DNA from: Caballeronia concitans
Lineage (GTDB): Bacteria; Pseudomonadota; Gammaproteobacteria; Burkholderiales; Burkholderiaceae
Length of the DNA stretch: 64,000 nt
Assembly (NCBI RefSeq): GCF_001544615.1
Contig: NZ_FCNV02000001.1
Span: forward strand, 930,001 to 994,000
Reading direction: 5' to 3'
Shown here: positions 31,732-41,025 of the stretch, piece by piece
Position numbering within the stretch: position 1 is the first letter of the stretch
Layout: the number at the start of each line of letters is the position of its first letter
The notes under the pieces: generated by a model
What the model saw: only the letters and a program-made list of their open reading frames with translations
The model's database searches: none
What the model was told of the DNA's origin: nothing
Program-made: the position numbers and the translations under genes

Positions 31732-33036
31732 TCAGTCGAGCGCGATATCGCGTGTCTCGCGCATCGCGAGCACCGCCAGAAGGCTCACCGCCGCCGCCAC
31801 CGACACATATCCGCCGACCCACGCCAGCCCGCCGCGATTGGCGAGCAGCTGCGCGATATACGGCGCCACCGACGCGCCCAGAATCCCGCCCAGGTTGTAC
31901 GCGACGCCCGCGCCCGTGTAGCGCACGTTCGTCGGGAAAAGCTCGGGCAGGAGCGCGCCCATCGGGGCGAAGGTGACGCCCATCAGGAACAGTTCGATGA
32001 TCAGGAACAGCGCGACGTAAGCGGTGTTGCCGCTACCGAGCAACGGAGCCATCGCGAAGCCGGAAAGAATCGCCGCGATGCAGCCGACGATCAGCACCGG
32101 CTTGCGGCCGAAGCGGTCGCTGGCGATGGCGGAGATCGGCGTGGCGATCGCCATGAACACGACGGCGAGGCACAAGAGGCCGAGGAATTTTTCGCGCGAG
32201 AAGTGCAGCGTCGCGACGCCGTACGACAGCGAAAAGACCGTCGAGATATAGAACAGCGTGTAGCAGACGACCATCGCGAACGCGCCGAGCAGCGTCGGGC
32301 CGAGATAGCGGCTGAGCAATTCCGCGATAGGCACGCGCACGCGCTCGTGGCGTTCGAGCGCCGCGCGGAACGCGGGCGTTTCCGCGATTTTCAGGCGCAC
32401 GTAGAGCCCGAGCGCGACCAGCACCGCGCTCACGATGAACGGCACGCGCCAGCCCCAACTGCGGAACTGCTCGTCGGAGAGCGAGAGCGCGAGACCGAAG
32501 AACAAGCCGTTCGACGCCAGGAAGCCGACCGACGGCCCGAGTTGCGGGAACATCCCGAAGAGACCGCGCTTGCCCTTCGGCGCGTATTCGGTCGCGAGCA
32601 GCGCCGCGCCGCCCCATTCCCCGCCGAGCCCGATGCCTTGCCCGAAGCGCAGCACGCACAGCAACACGGGCGCGAGACTGCCGATGGAATCGTAGCCTGG
32701 CACGAGGCCGATGAGCGTCGTGGAGACGCCCATCACGAGAAGCGAGGCGACGAGCGTCGATTTGCGGCCGACGCGATCGCCGAAATGTCCGAACAGGAAC
32801 GAGCCGACCGGTCGCGCAAGAAACGCGATGCCGAACGTGACGAATGCGGAGAGCGCCTGCGCGGCCGGCGATCCGTGCGGAAAGAACACGGGGCCGATGA
32901 CGAGCGCGGCGGCGGTCGCGTAGACGTAGAAGTCGTAGAACTCGATCGCGGTGCCGATGAAGCTCGCGAAGATCACGCGCGAGGTGCTTTGGGCTTTGTC
33001 GCCGGGATTGGCGGCGGAAAGCGAGGGTGAGGCCAT
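31732..33036 (-). CDS. MFS metabolite:H+ symporter (MHS family)
   Basis: A 434-residue, twelve-helix transporter of the ProP/ShiA/KgtP group. Signatures are SFIGTAIEFYDFYVYATAAAL, the loop 2-3 motif GHFGDRVGRKSTL, GQGIGLGGEWGGAALLATEY, and SDRFGRKPVLIVGC in the second half. ATG 33036 follows GGAGACATC; the open frame upstream to 33417 is unsupported. A perfect TATAAT on the minus strand (33271-33276) may be its -10. The substrate (organic acid, betaine or similar) cannot be told. Confidence 0.9.
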   Translation of the reverse strand: MASPSLSAANPGDKAQSTSRVIFASFIGTAIEFYDFYVYATAAALVIGPVFFPHGSPAAQALSAFVTFGIAFLARPVGSFLFGHFGDRVGRKSTLVASLLVMGVSTTLIGLVPGYDSIGSLAPVLLCVLRFGQGIGLGGEWGGAALLATEYAPKGKRGLFGMFPQLGPSVGFLASNGLFFGLALSLSDEQFRSWGWRVPFIVSAVLVALGLYVRLKIAETPAFRAALERHERVRVPIAELLSRYLGPTLLGAFAMVVCYTLFYISTVFSLSYGVATLHFSREKFLGLLCLAVVFMAIATPISAIASDRFGRKPVLIVGCIAAILSGFAMAPLLGSGNTAYVALFLIIELFLMGVTFAPMGALLPELFPTNVRYTGAGVAYNLGGILGASVAPYIAQLLANRGGLAWVGGYVSVAAAVSLLAVLAMRETRDIALD

Positions 33037-33319
33037 GATGTCTCCGTCTGTCGTGCTTTGTGATGCTGTTATGTGGAGCAGTGCCGCGCGCATCGGCAAC
33101 CGATGAGCGATGGCGCTGGTCATGCTTCTATGCTTCTTCGGGATCGCATGCCTCGAGCTGCGCGGGAGTGTGCGCGAGGCGAAGGCGGCGTGGCCGCCTG
33201 GGCGCTTCGCACGGCGCGCGGGGTGGGCGCGCGGCGAAGGCGTGCGCCGGGCGGAGCCGGCAGGGGTGCCAAAAATTATAGCGACGGGGCGCGGCGAGCG
33301 CCATTCGGATGCACGCCGG

Positions 33320-33811
33320 CTATTCGATGCTCGTTGCTTGCGGCGAGTGCGACGTCTGCAACTGGAACTGGCCGTTGTCGTTGAACATCCATCCTTCGAA
33401 GAGTTCGATCTGCCCACTGCCGTTTAGAAGCCGCGCGGGCGGCGCGGGCAGCGGCGCGGCGCGGCGCAACGAGGCGAGCGCGGTGGCTTCGGCTTCGTCG
33501 TCGCCGTTGGTGCGATACACCGACGATTGCACGAGCCGCCCGCCGCGATCGACGGTGAATGCGACGAGGACGAACGAGCGCAGCATCGCTTGCGGCGTGC
33601 CACGCAGCACGAGCGACGGATTGCGCTCGAAGATGCGCTGCGCGATGCGCGACTTGTAGTCGTCGAGCGTCGGGCTGGGCGCGGGCGTGGATGGCGCGGC
33701 GGCGCGCGCGCTGACGACGCTCGGCGGCGGCGTGATCGTGCAGGCCGTGGTTGCGAGAAGGATGATCGACGCCAGGAAGGTACCGGACCGTCGTATGAAT
33801 AGAGTCGTCAT
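33320..33811 (-). CDS. Putative lipoprotein with a TonB C-terminal-like domain
   Basis: A 163-residue protein. The N-terminus has a signal (TFLASIILLATTAC) with an imperfect lipobox, so lipidation at Cys24 is possible. After a Pro/Ala linker, residues 70-140 match the TonB_C pattern: FVLVAFTVDRGGRLVQSSVY, an ALASLRRAAPLPAPP stretch, and an aromatic-rich end. There is no N-terminal TM anchor or Pro/Lys spacer of a true TonB, and no exbBD nearby. Energy transduction is therefore unlikely to be its job. Confidence 0.7.
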   Translation of the reverse strand: MTTLFIRRSGTFLASIILLATTACTITPPPSVVSARAAAPSTPAPSPTLDDYKSRIAQRIFERNPSLVLRGTPQAMLRSFVLVAFTVDRGGRLVQSSVYRTNGDDEAEATALASLRRAAPLPAPPARLLNGSGQIELFEGWMFNDNGQFQLQTSHSPQATSIE

Positions 33812-33931
33812 GGAACCGGCACCGAGGAAACGATACTTCAATAGTAGTCCGTGATCGCGGCGGGTGCATAACTTGCTAACCATGCTCATACGTATCCGAA
33901 CATCGAACATCGAACATGAACGGAGGAAGAC

Positions 33932-34090
33932 ATGAGCAGCGAACAGAATCGCCCTGAGGATGTGCAGCCGGCGGAACACAGCGACAACGAGAAGAGCAAG
34001 CTGCCGGAGCGTAACGATGAAGGCCGCAAGCAGGCGCCGCACGATCATCCCGGCAAGCAGCCGGGCGAGGGCGAAACGCCGGTGGGTTGA
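33932..34090 (+). CDS. Small acidic disordered protein (52 aa)
   Basis: ATG 33932 is preceded by GGAGGAAGAC, an excellent ribosome site. The product (MSSEQNRPEDVQPAEHSD... ending GEGETPVG) is almost entirely Glu, Asp, Lys, Pro, Gln and Asn, with no hydrophobic core, so it is probably disordered. No family is recognised. A similar tiny gene follows 61 bases later. Confidence 0.6.
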   Translation: MSSEQNRPEDVQPAEHSDNEKSKLPERNDEGRKQAPHDHPGKQPGEGETPVG

Positions 34091-34151
34091 GCGCACGGAC
34101 GGTGCGGTGCTAAGGTAGGAGAAGGCCGTTCCACGCCTTTGGGAGGATGTC

Positions 34152-34295
34152 ATGTCGACCGCCAATGATCCCGCTTCCGCCGCCCCGTCCGAGCAACAGC
34201 CGCCATCCCCGAACGAAGCCGGCGCCGCCCCCGATGCCGACAAGGCGGAGCCCGCGCCGCACGAACGTCCGCCCGTCAGGACGGACGACAACTGA
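34152..34295 (+). CDS. Small Pro/Ala-rich disordered protein (47 aa)
   Basis: ATG 34152 follows GGGAGGATGTC, a strong ribosome site. The product begins MSTANDPASAAPSEQQPP and ends RPPVRTDDN: low complexity, acidic and lacking hydrophobic segments. It is similar in style to the 52-residue protein upstream and may be a paralogue or partner. Function is unknown. Confidence 0.55.
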   Translation: MSTANDPASAAPSEQQPPSPNEAGAAPDADKAEPAPHERPPVRTDDN

Positions 34296-34313
34296 CGGCG
34301 GCGTTCGCGTTGT

Positions 34314-34637
34314 TCAGTCGCGGTACGGCTGGACGAGTTCGGCGCAGCGCAGCGGCGTGCTGGACCGCGCCGCGGCGGATTCCGTCGCGCGCGTTTCGAC
34401 GCAGCGGTACACGCTGTTCGTCTTCTGCAGCATGTAGACGTCGCCCGGCAGCCCGGAAGTGCGCGCGGCGACGCTCGTCGTGCCGACGATGGCGTAGCCG
34501 TTCTGGATCAGATCGAACATCGACATTTCTGCGGCGCGCCATTGCGCGTTGGGCAATGCGTCGGCGTGCGCAGATGCCACGGCACAGCCGGAAGCGAGCG
34601 CCACGAGGATCGTCAGGATGCCGCTTGGCGTTTTCAT
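34314..34637 (-). CDS. Exported hypothetical protein
   Basis: A 107-residue protein with a signal peptide ending ASAHA. The mature part of about 80 residues has two Cys (VYRCVETRA and PLRCAELVQP), likely a disulfide, and a hydrophobic strand NGYAIVGTTSVAA. GGAGACCTCCGC precedes the ATG. No family is recognised. It is convergent with the tiny gene pair. Confidence 0.7.
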   Translation of the reverse strand: MKTPSGILTILVALASGCAVASAHADALPNAQWRAAEMSMFDLIQNGYAIVGTTSVAARTSGLPGDVYMLQKTNSVYRCVETRATESAAARSSTPLRCAELVQPYRD

Positions 34638-34833
34638 GCGGAGGTCTCCGTGTGAAGGCGGTGAGCGGGGTTAGATGGGGCGGGCGCGTTCATGATTCCA
34701 TGCGAAGGCGCATGCGAGGAACGGCATCGGATATTGAATGTGAATGAACCGCCACGCGGAAAGAGCGAAGAACCGTACGGCGTTTCGGGAATACGATGTT
34801 TCCGGACGGAAACGAAGAGGCGGGGAAGGAAGC

Positions 34834-34923
34834 TGGCGGAGGCGGTGAGATTCGAACTCACGGAAGGATCGCTCCTTCGCCGGTTTTCAAGACCGGTGCC
34901 TTAAACCGCTCGGCCACACCTCC
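34834..34923 (-). tRNA. tRNA-Ser(TGA)
   Basis: A 90-base class II tRNA: acceptor GGAGGTG/CGCCTCC (one G-C/U variation), encoded CCA, and anticodon loop CTTGAAA giving TGA (reads UCA). It has a long variable arm and a TTCGAAT T-loop. A minus-strand TACAAT at 34936-34941 is a likely -10. Confidence 0.95.
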
Positions 34924-34968
34924 AGCAAGCCGCGTATTGTAGCGCAAGTCGTCGGCGGCGAGGAGCGC

Positions 34969-36192
34969 TCAGCCTTCCAGCGTGCGCGTCGCCTTCAGCG
35001 CGGGGAACAGCCGCATCCACAGAAACGCGACTGCGATCGTTCCGATGCCGCCGATCAGTACCGCCGGCACCGCGCCGAACAGTCCCGCCGTCATCCCCGA
35101 TTCGAATTCGCCGAGCTGATTCGACGTCCCGATGAAAAGCGAATTGATCGCGCCGACGCGTCCGCGCATGTCATCGGGCGTCTGCAACTGCACGAGCGAC
35201 ATCCGCACGACGACGCTGATCACATCCGATGCGCCCAGCGCCGCCAGCGCGATCAGCGAGACATAGAGATTGCGCGACAGCCCGAACACGATCGTCGCGA
35301 TGCCGAACGCAATCACGCCGCCGAAGAGCGCCGTGCCCGCGCGTCGGCGCAGCGGAAAATGCGCGAGCCAGATGGATCCGGCCAGCGCGCCCGCCGCCGG
35401 CGCCGCGCGCAACACGCCGAGGCCCCACGGACCCGTGTGCAAAATGTCCCGCGCGAACACGGGCAACAGCGCGGTCGCGCCGCCGAGCAGCACCGCGAAA
35501 AGATCGAGCGACAACGCGCCGAGAATCACCGGCTTGCTGCGAATGAAGCCGATGCCGCTGAACAGCGCCTCGAACGACAACGGCGCGCGCATGCGCACGG
35601 CTTCGTCGATATGGATCGCCGCCACCGCGCACGCCGCGACGAGAAACGCGGCCGTCACCGCGCCGTACACCGTCAACGCGCCGAGGCTGTAGAGCAGGCC
35701 GCCCATCGCGGGACCGAGAATCTGCGCGGTCTGATTGGCCGATGTCGACCACGCGCTCGCGTGCTGCAACTGATTGCGCGCGACGAGATTCGGCAAGAGC
35801 GCCGCCATCGACGGCGATTCGAACGCGCGCGCCGCACCCGTGATGGTCGCGATCGCGTAGATCGGGCCGACGTGATTCCAGCCGCGCCACGCGCCGAAGC
35901 ACAGCATGAGCGCCGCGATGCCCTCGATTGTCTGACAGACGTACGCGATCGTGCGCCGGTCGTATCGATCCGCGACGTGACCGACGACCAGCGTCAGCAC
36001 GAACATCGGCACGAACTGCGCGAGCCCGACGAGACCGAGCGCGAACGCGCTGTGCGTGATCGAATAGACCTGCCATCCGATCGCGACCGACATTATCTGA
36101 AACGCCACCGACGACATCACCCGCGCGCTCCAGAAAAGCGCGAACGGACGATGCCGCATCACCGAGCCGGGCGCCATCGTCGGCGCGCTCAA
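34969..36192 (-). CDS. MFS transporter, EntS/MFS_3-like
   Basis: A 407-residue, twelve-helix exporter-type permease. It has RPFALFWSARVMSSVAFQIM at the N-terminus, GHVADRYDRRTIAYVCQ (motif A) and ARAFESPSMAALLPNLV, all of which resemble EntS-like exporters. The TTG at 36192 overlaps the hemW stop as TTGA and has AAGGA upstream; an ATG five codons in is the alternative but lacks a ribosome site. It is the last gene of the rph-rdgB-hemW run. The cargo is unknown. Confidence 0.88.
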   Translation of the reverse strand: MSAPTMAPGSVMRHRPFALFWSARVMSSVAFQIMSVAIGWQVYSITHSAFALGLVGLAQFVPMFVLTLVVGHVADRYDRRTIAYVCQTIEGIAALMLCFGAWRGWNHVGPIYAIATITGAARAFESPSMAALLPNLVARNQLQHASAWSTSANQTAQILGPAMGGLLYSLGALTVYGAVTAAFLVAACAVAAIHIDEAVRMRAPLSFEALFSGIGFIRSKPVILGALSLDLFAVLLGGATALLPVFARDILHTGPWGLGVLRAAPAAGALAGSIWLAHFPLRRRAGTALFGGVIAFGIATIVFGLSRNLYVSLIALAALGASDVISVVVRMSLVQLQTPDDMRGRVGAINSLFIGTSNQLGEFESGMTAGLFGAVPAVLIGGIGTIAVAFLWMRLFPALKATRTLEG

Positions 36193-37412
36193 CGTTGCGG
36201 ATCCTTCAAGAACAATTCCTGCAGATCGTTCAGAAAGCGCTGACCGAGTTCCGTCGGCGCGATGCGTTCGAAGTTGCGCGTGATGAGTCCGCGCTTCTCG
36301 GCTTCGACGAGCGCGGGTTCGATCGCGGACATCGCGAGTCCCGTGCGCTCGATGAACGCGTGCACCGGAAAGCCCTCGACGAGCCGCAGTGTGTTCAGCA
36401 TGAATTCGAACGGCAGATCGCGCGGGCCGACTTCGCGTTCTTCCTGGATCGCGCTTTCGGTCGGCGACAACGCCTGATCCATATACGTCGACGGATGCTT
36501 GAAGCGCGCCTGCCGCAGAATCTTCGACGGAAACGACAGCTTCGTATGCGCGCCCGCGCCGATGCCGAGATAGTCGCCGAAGCGCCAGTAGTTCAGGTTG
36601 TGCCGGCTCTGCCGATGCGGCTTCGCATACGCCGACACCTCATACCGCTCGTAGCCCGCATCGCGCGTGCGTTCGTGTATCCAGTCCTGCATGTCGGCGG
36701 AGGCGTCGTCGTCGGGGAGCACGGGCGGATACTTCGCGAAGAGCGTGTTCGGCTCCATCGTCAGGTGATACAGCGACAGATGCGGCGGCGCGAACGCAAT
36801 CGCCGTCTCGATGTCCTGTCGGCATTCGTCGAGCGTCTGCTGCGGCAACGCGAACATCAGGTCTAGATTGAAGTTGTCGAAGTGCTTCGCGGCGATTTCG
36901 ACGGCTTTCCTCGCTTGCGATGCATCGTGGATGCGCCCGAGCGCCTTCAGATGCGCCTCGTTGAAACTCTGAATGCCGATCGACAGTCGATTCACGCCGC
37001 TCGCGTGGAACGACGCGAACTTCGCGGCTTCGAACGTGCCGGGATTTGCTTCGAGCGTGATTTCGGCGTCGGCGTCGATCGGGAGCAGCGCGCGTGCATC
37101 GGAAAGCAGTCGGTCCAGCCCCTTCGCCGACAGCAACGAAGGCGTGCCGCCGCCGATGAAGATCGTATGCACCTGACGTCCCCACACGAGCGGCAATGCG
37201 CTTTCGAGATCGGCGCGCAATGCATCGAGATAACGCTCTTCGGGGAACGTATCGTCCTTCGATTCGTGCGAGTTGAAGTCGCAGTACGGGCACTTGCGCA
37301 CGCACCACGGAAAATGCACGTACAGCGAAAGCGGCGGCAGCGACGTCAGCCGGATGCTTCCCGGCGACGTGAACGCCTGCACGACGTTGATGGTTTTCGG
37401 TCCGGCGCTCAC
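36189..37412 (-). CDS. hemW: Radical SAM haem chaperone HemW
   Basis: A 407-residue radical SAM protein long annotated as coproporphyrinogen oxidase-like; family members that were tested bind and deliver haem. The cluster-binding CVRKCPYC has Cys37, Cys41 and Cys44. The SAM-contact GGGTPSLL and EANPGTFE segments and the C-terminal HemN_C region (EFMLNTLRLVEGFP) follow. The GTG start overlaps the rdgB stop as GTGA. The fourth Cys of true HemN is absent. Confidence 0.94.
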   Translation of the reverse strand: MSAGPKTINVVQAFTSPGSIRLTSLPPLSLYVHFPWCVRKCPYCDFNSHESKDDTFPEERYLDALRADLESALPLVWGRQVHTIFIGGGTPSLLSAKGLDRLLSDARALLPIDADAEITLEANPGTFEAAKFASFHASGVNRLSIGIQSFNEAHLKALGRIHDASQARKAVEIAAKHFDNFNLDLMFALPQQTLDECRQDIETAIAFAPPHLSLYHLTMEPNTLFAKYPPVLPDDDASADMQDWIHERTRDAGYERYEVSAYAKPHRQSRHNLNYWRFGDYLGIGAGAHTKLSFPSKILRQARFKHPSTYMDQALSPTESAIQEEREVGPRDLPFEFMLNTLRLVEGFPVHAFIERTGLAMSAIEPALVEAEKRGLITRNFERIAPTELGQRFLNDLQELFLKDPQR

Positions 37413-38026
37413 GCGAGTTCCTTCAGCCGTTGCAGCAAGTCAGCGAGCGCGAGCGCGCGATGACTCAGCGCGTTCTTGCGCGCGGGATCGAGTTCGGCGG
37501 CGGTCGCGTTCAGCGCCGGCAGAAAGAAGTGTGGGTCGTAGCCGAAGCCGTTCGCGCCGTGCGGCGCGTCGATCACTTCGCCATGCCAGCGGCCTTCCGC
37601 GATGAGCGGTTCCGGATCGTTCGCATGCCGCACGAGCACGAGCACGCAGAAGTAATACGCGCGACGGTCCGCTTCGTTCGCGAGATCCGCGACGAGACGC
37701 GCGTTGTTGGCCGCATCGCTCTTTTCGCCGCCGTTCATCATCGCGTAGCGCGCCGAATAGACGCCGGGCGCGCCGTTCAGCGCGCGCACGCAGAGGCCGG
37801 AATCGTCGGCGATCGCGGGCAGGCCCGTCAGCGCCGACGCATGCCGCGCCTTTGCCAGCGCGTTTTCGACGAACGTCGCGTGCGGCTCCTCCGCTTCCGG
37901 CACGCCGAGTTCGCCCTGTGCGATCAATTCGATGCCCGCGGCTTCCAGCAGCGATGCGAATTCGCGCAGCTTGCCCGCGTTGTTCGACGCGAGCACCACG
38001 CGCTTCATGCCATTCAGGTCAGACAC
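37409..38026 (-). CDS. rdgB: dITP/XTP pyrophosphatase (RdgB/HAM1)
   Basis: A 205-residue housekeeping enzyme that hydrolyses ITP, dITP and XTP. Signatures are [26 protein letters not shown] with [13 protein letters not shown], and the base-recognition segment [14 protein letters not shown], followed by [15 protein letters not shown] at 38026, inside the rph end and preceded by GGAG, is preferred; ATG 38008 is the alternative. Confidence 0.96.
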   Translation of the reverse strand: MSDLNGMKRVVLASNNAGKLREFASLLEAAGIELIAQGELGVPEAEEPHATFVENALAKARHASALTGLPAIADDSGLCVRALNGAPGVYSARYAMMNGGEKSDAANNARLVADLANEADRRAYYFCVLVLVRHANDPEPLIAEGRWHGEVIDAPHGANGFGYDPHFFLPALNATAAELDPARKNALSHRALALADLLQRLKELA

Positions 38027-38777
38027 CTTCGATCTCCAGCGCCGCCTTTTGCTTCGCGATCAGCGCCTTGATGCCGCTGTCCGCAAGGGCCAGCAGCGCA
38101 TTCATTTCCTCACGCGAAAACGGCGCGCCTTCCGCCGTGCCCTGCACTTCGACGAAACCGCCCGCGCCCGTCATCACGACGTTCATGTCGGTATCGCATT
38201 GCGAGTCTTCTTCGTAGTCGAGATCGAGCACCGGCGATCCATCGAAGATGCCGACCGAAATCGCCGCGACGAAGTCCTTCACCGGCGATTTCGCGATGCG
38301 TCCGGCAGCGAGCAGCTTGCCCACCGCGTCGTGCGCGGCGACGAACGCGCCGGTGATGCTCGCCGTGCGCGTGCCGCCGTCGGCCTGGATCACGTCGCAA
38401 TCGATATGCAGCGTGCGCGGGCCGAGCGCGTTCAGGTCGAAGACCGAGCGCAGCGCGCGGCCGATCAGGCGCTGAATCTCCTGCGTGCGGCCCGTCTGCT
38501 TGCCGCGCGCGGCTTCGCGGTCGCTGCGCGTGTGCGTCGCGCGCGGCAGCATGCCGTATTCCGCGGTGAGCCAGCCTTGATCGCGCCCGGTGAGGAACGC
38601 GGGCACACGCTCGGCGATGCTCGCCGTGCAGATCACCTTGGTATCGCCGAACTCCACGAGCACCGATCCTTCCGCGTGCTTCGTGTAATGCCGCGTGATG
38701 CGGACATCGCGCAACTGATTGTCGCGGCGGCCGCTCGGACGCGGGATGGAAGGCTTGAGCAGGGGAGAGTCGGTCAT
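38019..38777 (-). CDS. rph: Ribonuclease PH
   Basis: A 252-residue phosphorolytic 3' exonuclease for tRNA trimming. Features are [19 protein letters not shown], the phosphate site [20 protein letters not shown] and the metal-binding [20 protein letters not shown]. Length is standard. It heads the four-gene minus-strand run and is divergent from yicC. Confidence 0.97.
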   Translation of the reverse strand: MTDSPLLKPSIPRPSGRRDNQLRDVRITRHYTKHAEGSVLVEFGDTKVICTASIAERVPAFLTGRDQGWLTAEYGMLPRATHTRSDREAARGKQTGRTQEIQRLIGRALRSVFDLNALGPRTLHIDCDVIQADGGTRTASITGAFVAAHDAVGKLLAAGRIAKSPVKDFVAAISVGIFDGSPVLDLDYEEDSQCDTDMNVVMTGAGGFVEVQGTAEGAPFSREEMNALLALADSGIKALIAKQKAALEIEGV

Positions 38778-39046
38778 GGCGAGGAAGAGTAGAGGAGGTC
38801 AGGCGCGCATTCGAATTGCCGATGATCGCGCCGCGTGCAGCGATTTTATCGTCAAACAACCGCCGGCGTTGCGCGCGCGGCGTGCGCCGGAACGCCCCGT
38901 GCGGGCGGGCTGCGCGGCAAAAATGGGATAATGCCGATTCATCGCCCGGCGGCACACATGCGTGCTCATCCCAATGCACCTTCCCACGCGCCGGGCGTTT
39001 CGTTGAACCGGCCTTCGCAACGAAGGCTCACATCGCGAGACGTACC

Positions 39047-39991
39047 ATGATCTACAGCATGACAGGCTATGCCAGCGCGACGCGCGAAGTCGTCGCGGAT
39101 GGCGCCGGACCCAATGGCGCGGGCGGTTCGGGCGTCGGTGTATCGGTGGAATTGCGCACGGTGAATTCGCGCTTTCTCGACCTGAATTTCCGCATGCCCG
39201 AAGACGTGCGCGCGACCGAACCGCAATTGCGCGAAATGCTGATGACGAAGCTCTCGCGCGGCAAGGTCGATATCCGCATCAACCTGAATCGCGTCGAGCA
39301 GACGGCCAACGCTGGCGCGCTGAACCGCGACGCGCTCACGCAGCTCGCCACGCTGGAGCGCGCCGTGCTGGACACTTTCCCCGACGCGGAACGCATGCGC
39401 ACCGGTGAAATCCTGCGCTGGCCGGGCGTGCTCGCGGAAAGCTCGGTGTCGGCGGAAACGCTGCGCGAAGCCGTGCTCGCATGCGGCAAGCAGGCCATTG
39501 CCGATCTCATCGAAGTGCGCGCGCGTGAAGGCGCGGCGCTCGGCAACGTGCTCATCAACAACGTGACGGAGATGGAAGCGATCGTCGCGCGCATCACGCC
39601 GCTCGTGCCGGAGCTCATCGCGAAGCATCAGCAGAAGATCGTCGAGCGTTTGCAGGACGCGCTCGGCATCGCGACGGCCGACAACGCCGCGAGCACCAGC
39701 GTGCCGCGCGAGGAGATCGCCGAGCGCATCCGCCAGGAAGTGACGATGTACGGCATTCGCATCGACATCGCCGAGGAATTGCAGCGCCTGACCGCGCATC
39801 TCGCCGAAACGCGCCACGTCTTGCAGAAGGGCGGCAAGGTCGGCAAGCGGCTCGACTTCATGATGCAGGAGCTTAATCGCGAAGCGAACACGCTCGGCTC
39901 GAAGGCGGCGGCGAAGGAACTCGCGGATGCATCGATGACGCTGAAGCTGCTCATCGAACAGATGCGCGAACAAGTACAGAATCTGGAGTAA
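39047..39991 (+). CDS. yicC: YicC-family endoribonuclease
   Basis: A 314-residue member of the YicC/YloC family, RNases shown to act on RNA in a few species. The N-terminus MIYSMTGYASATRE, the central VELRTVNSRFLDLNFRMPED and the C-terminal DUF1732 region (GKRLDFMMQELNREANTLGSK) are all conserved. ATG 39047 is set by the MTGYA start. It lies nine bases before gmk, in the common yicC-gmk-rpoZ-spoT order. Confidence 0.93.
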   Translation: MIYSMTGYASATREVVADGAGPNGAGGSGVGVSVELRTVNSRFLDLNFRMPEDVRATEPQLREMLMTKLSRGKVDIRINLNRVEQTANAGALNRDALTQLATLERAVLDTFPDAERMRTGEILRWPGVLAESSVSAETLREAVLACGKQAIADLIEVRAREGAALGNVLINNVTEMEAIVARITPLVPELIAKHQQKIVERLQDALGIATADNAASTSVPREEIAERIRQEVTMYGIRIDIAEELQRLTAHLAETRHVLQKGGKVGKRLDFMMQELNREANTLGSKAAAKELADASMTLKLLIEQMREQVQNLE

Positions 39992-40000
39992 CGCTCGATC

Positions 40001-40675
40001 ATGCCGCATACCACGCATCGCTCGCATAGCAACTATACGGGCGTCTATCCCGGCAACCTGTTCATGGTGGTCGCGCCGTCGGGCGCGGGCAAGTCCACGC
40101 TCGTGAACGCGCTGCTCGCACAGGACCCGGCCATTCGCCTGTCCGTGTCGTACACGACGCGCGATCCGCGTCCGGCGGAAACCGACGGCGTGCAGTATCA
40201 CTTCGTTTCCGTCGATGACTTCATGGAGCGCCACAGCAAGGGCGAATTCCTTGAAAGCGCCGAAGTGCACGGCAACTACTACGCGACGTCGCGCCTCTGG
40301 ATTGAAGACCAGATGAAGATGGGCCACGACGTGCTGCTCGAAATCGACTGGCAGGGCGCGCAGCAGGTGAAGAAGCAATTCCGCAACGCGGTGGAGATTT
40401 TCATTCTGCCGCCGTCGCTGGATGCGCTCGAAGATCGGCTCAAGAAGCGCGGACAGGATTCCGAGAAAGTCATCGTGCGACGCCTGCTCGCGGCCGGCAG
40501 CGAGATGGCGCATGCATCGGAAGCGGAGTATGTGGTGATCAACGAGAACTTCGATCGCGCGCTCGCCGAACTGCAATGCCTCGTCATGGCGACGCGCCTG
40601 CGCTTCACGTCGCAATACGCGCGTCATACGCAGCTCTTCGTCGACCTCGGCATTCATCCGTCGCACCCGCAATGA
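40001..40675 (+). CDS. gmk: Guanylate kinase
   Basis: A 224-residue kinase converting GMP to GDP. The P-loop is [17 protein letters not shown]; the GMP-binding segments are [22 protein letters not shown] and [16 protein letters not shown]. An N-terminal extension of about 18 residues precedes the family core. An alternative start would be the internal ATG before VVAPSG, but that would remove the first strand. Confidence 0.97.
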   Translation: MPHTTHRSHSNYTGVYPGNLFMVVAPSGAGKSTLVNALLAQDPAIRLSVSYTTRDPRPAETDGVQYHFVSVDDFMERHSKGEFLESAEVHGNYYATSRLWIEDQMKMGHDVLLEIDWQGAQQVKKQFRNAVEIFILPPSLDALEDRLKKRGQDSEKVIVRRLLAAGSEMAHASEAEYVVINENFDRALAELQCLVMATRLRFTSQYARHTQLFVDLGIHPSHPQ

Positions 40676-40744
40676 GGCGAGGGGTGGCCGAGCCGTATCG
40701 GTCACATAAGGTAGAATAAAACCCATATTGAGAAGGAAACAAAC

Positions 40745-40948
40745 ATGGCCCGCATCACCGTTGAAGACTGCCTGAAACAAATTCCGAATCGCTTCGAGCT
40801 CGCGCTCGCAGCAACGTATCGCGCGCGTCAACTCGCGCAAGGTCACACGCCGAAAATCGAAAGCCGCGACAAGCCGACCGTCGTCGCACTGCGCGAAATC
40901 GCAGCGGGACAGGTGGGCGTCGAAATGCTGAAGAAGGTGCCCGTCTAA
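40745..40948 (+). CDS. rpoZ: RNA polymerase omega subunit
   Basis: A 67-residue subunit that clamps beta-prime and forms part of the ppGpp site. It shows [29 protein letters not shown] and [28 protein letters not shown] precedes the ATG. Its place just before spoT links the ppGpp target and its maker. Confidence 0.97.
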
Positions 40949-41025
40949 GGGCTTCACCCGTTTCATTTCCTGCAACCGGCGCAACCGATGCTCGAGCGGC
41001 GCGTCACACGAACACGGAGGCGAAC

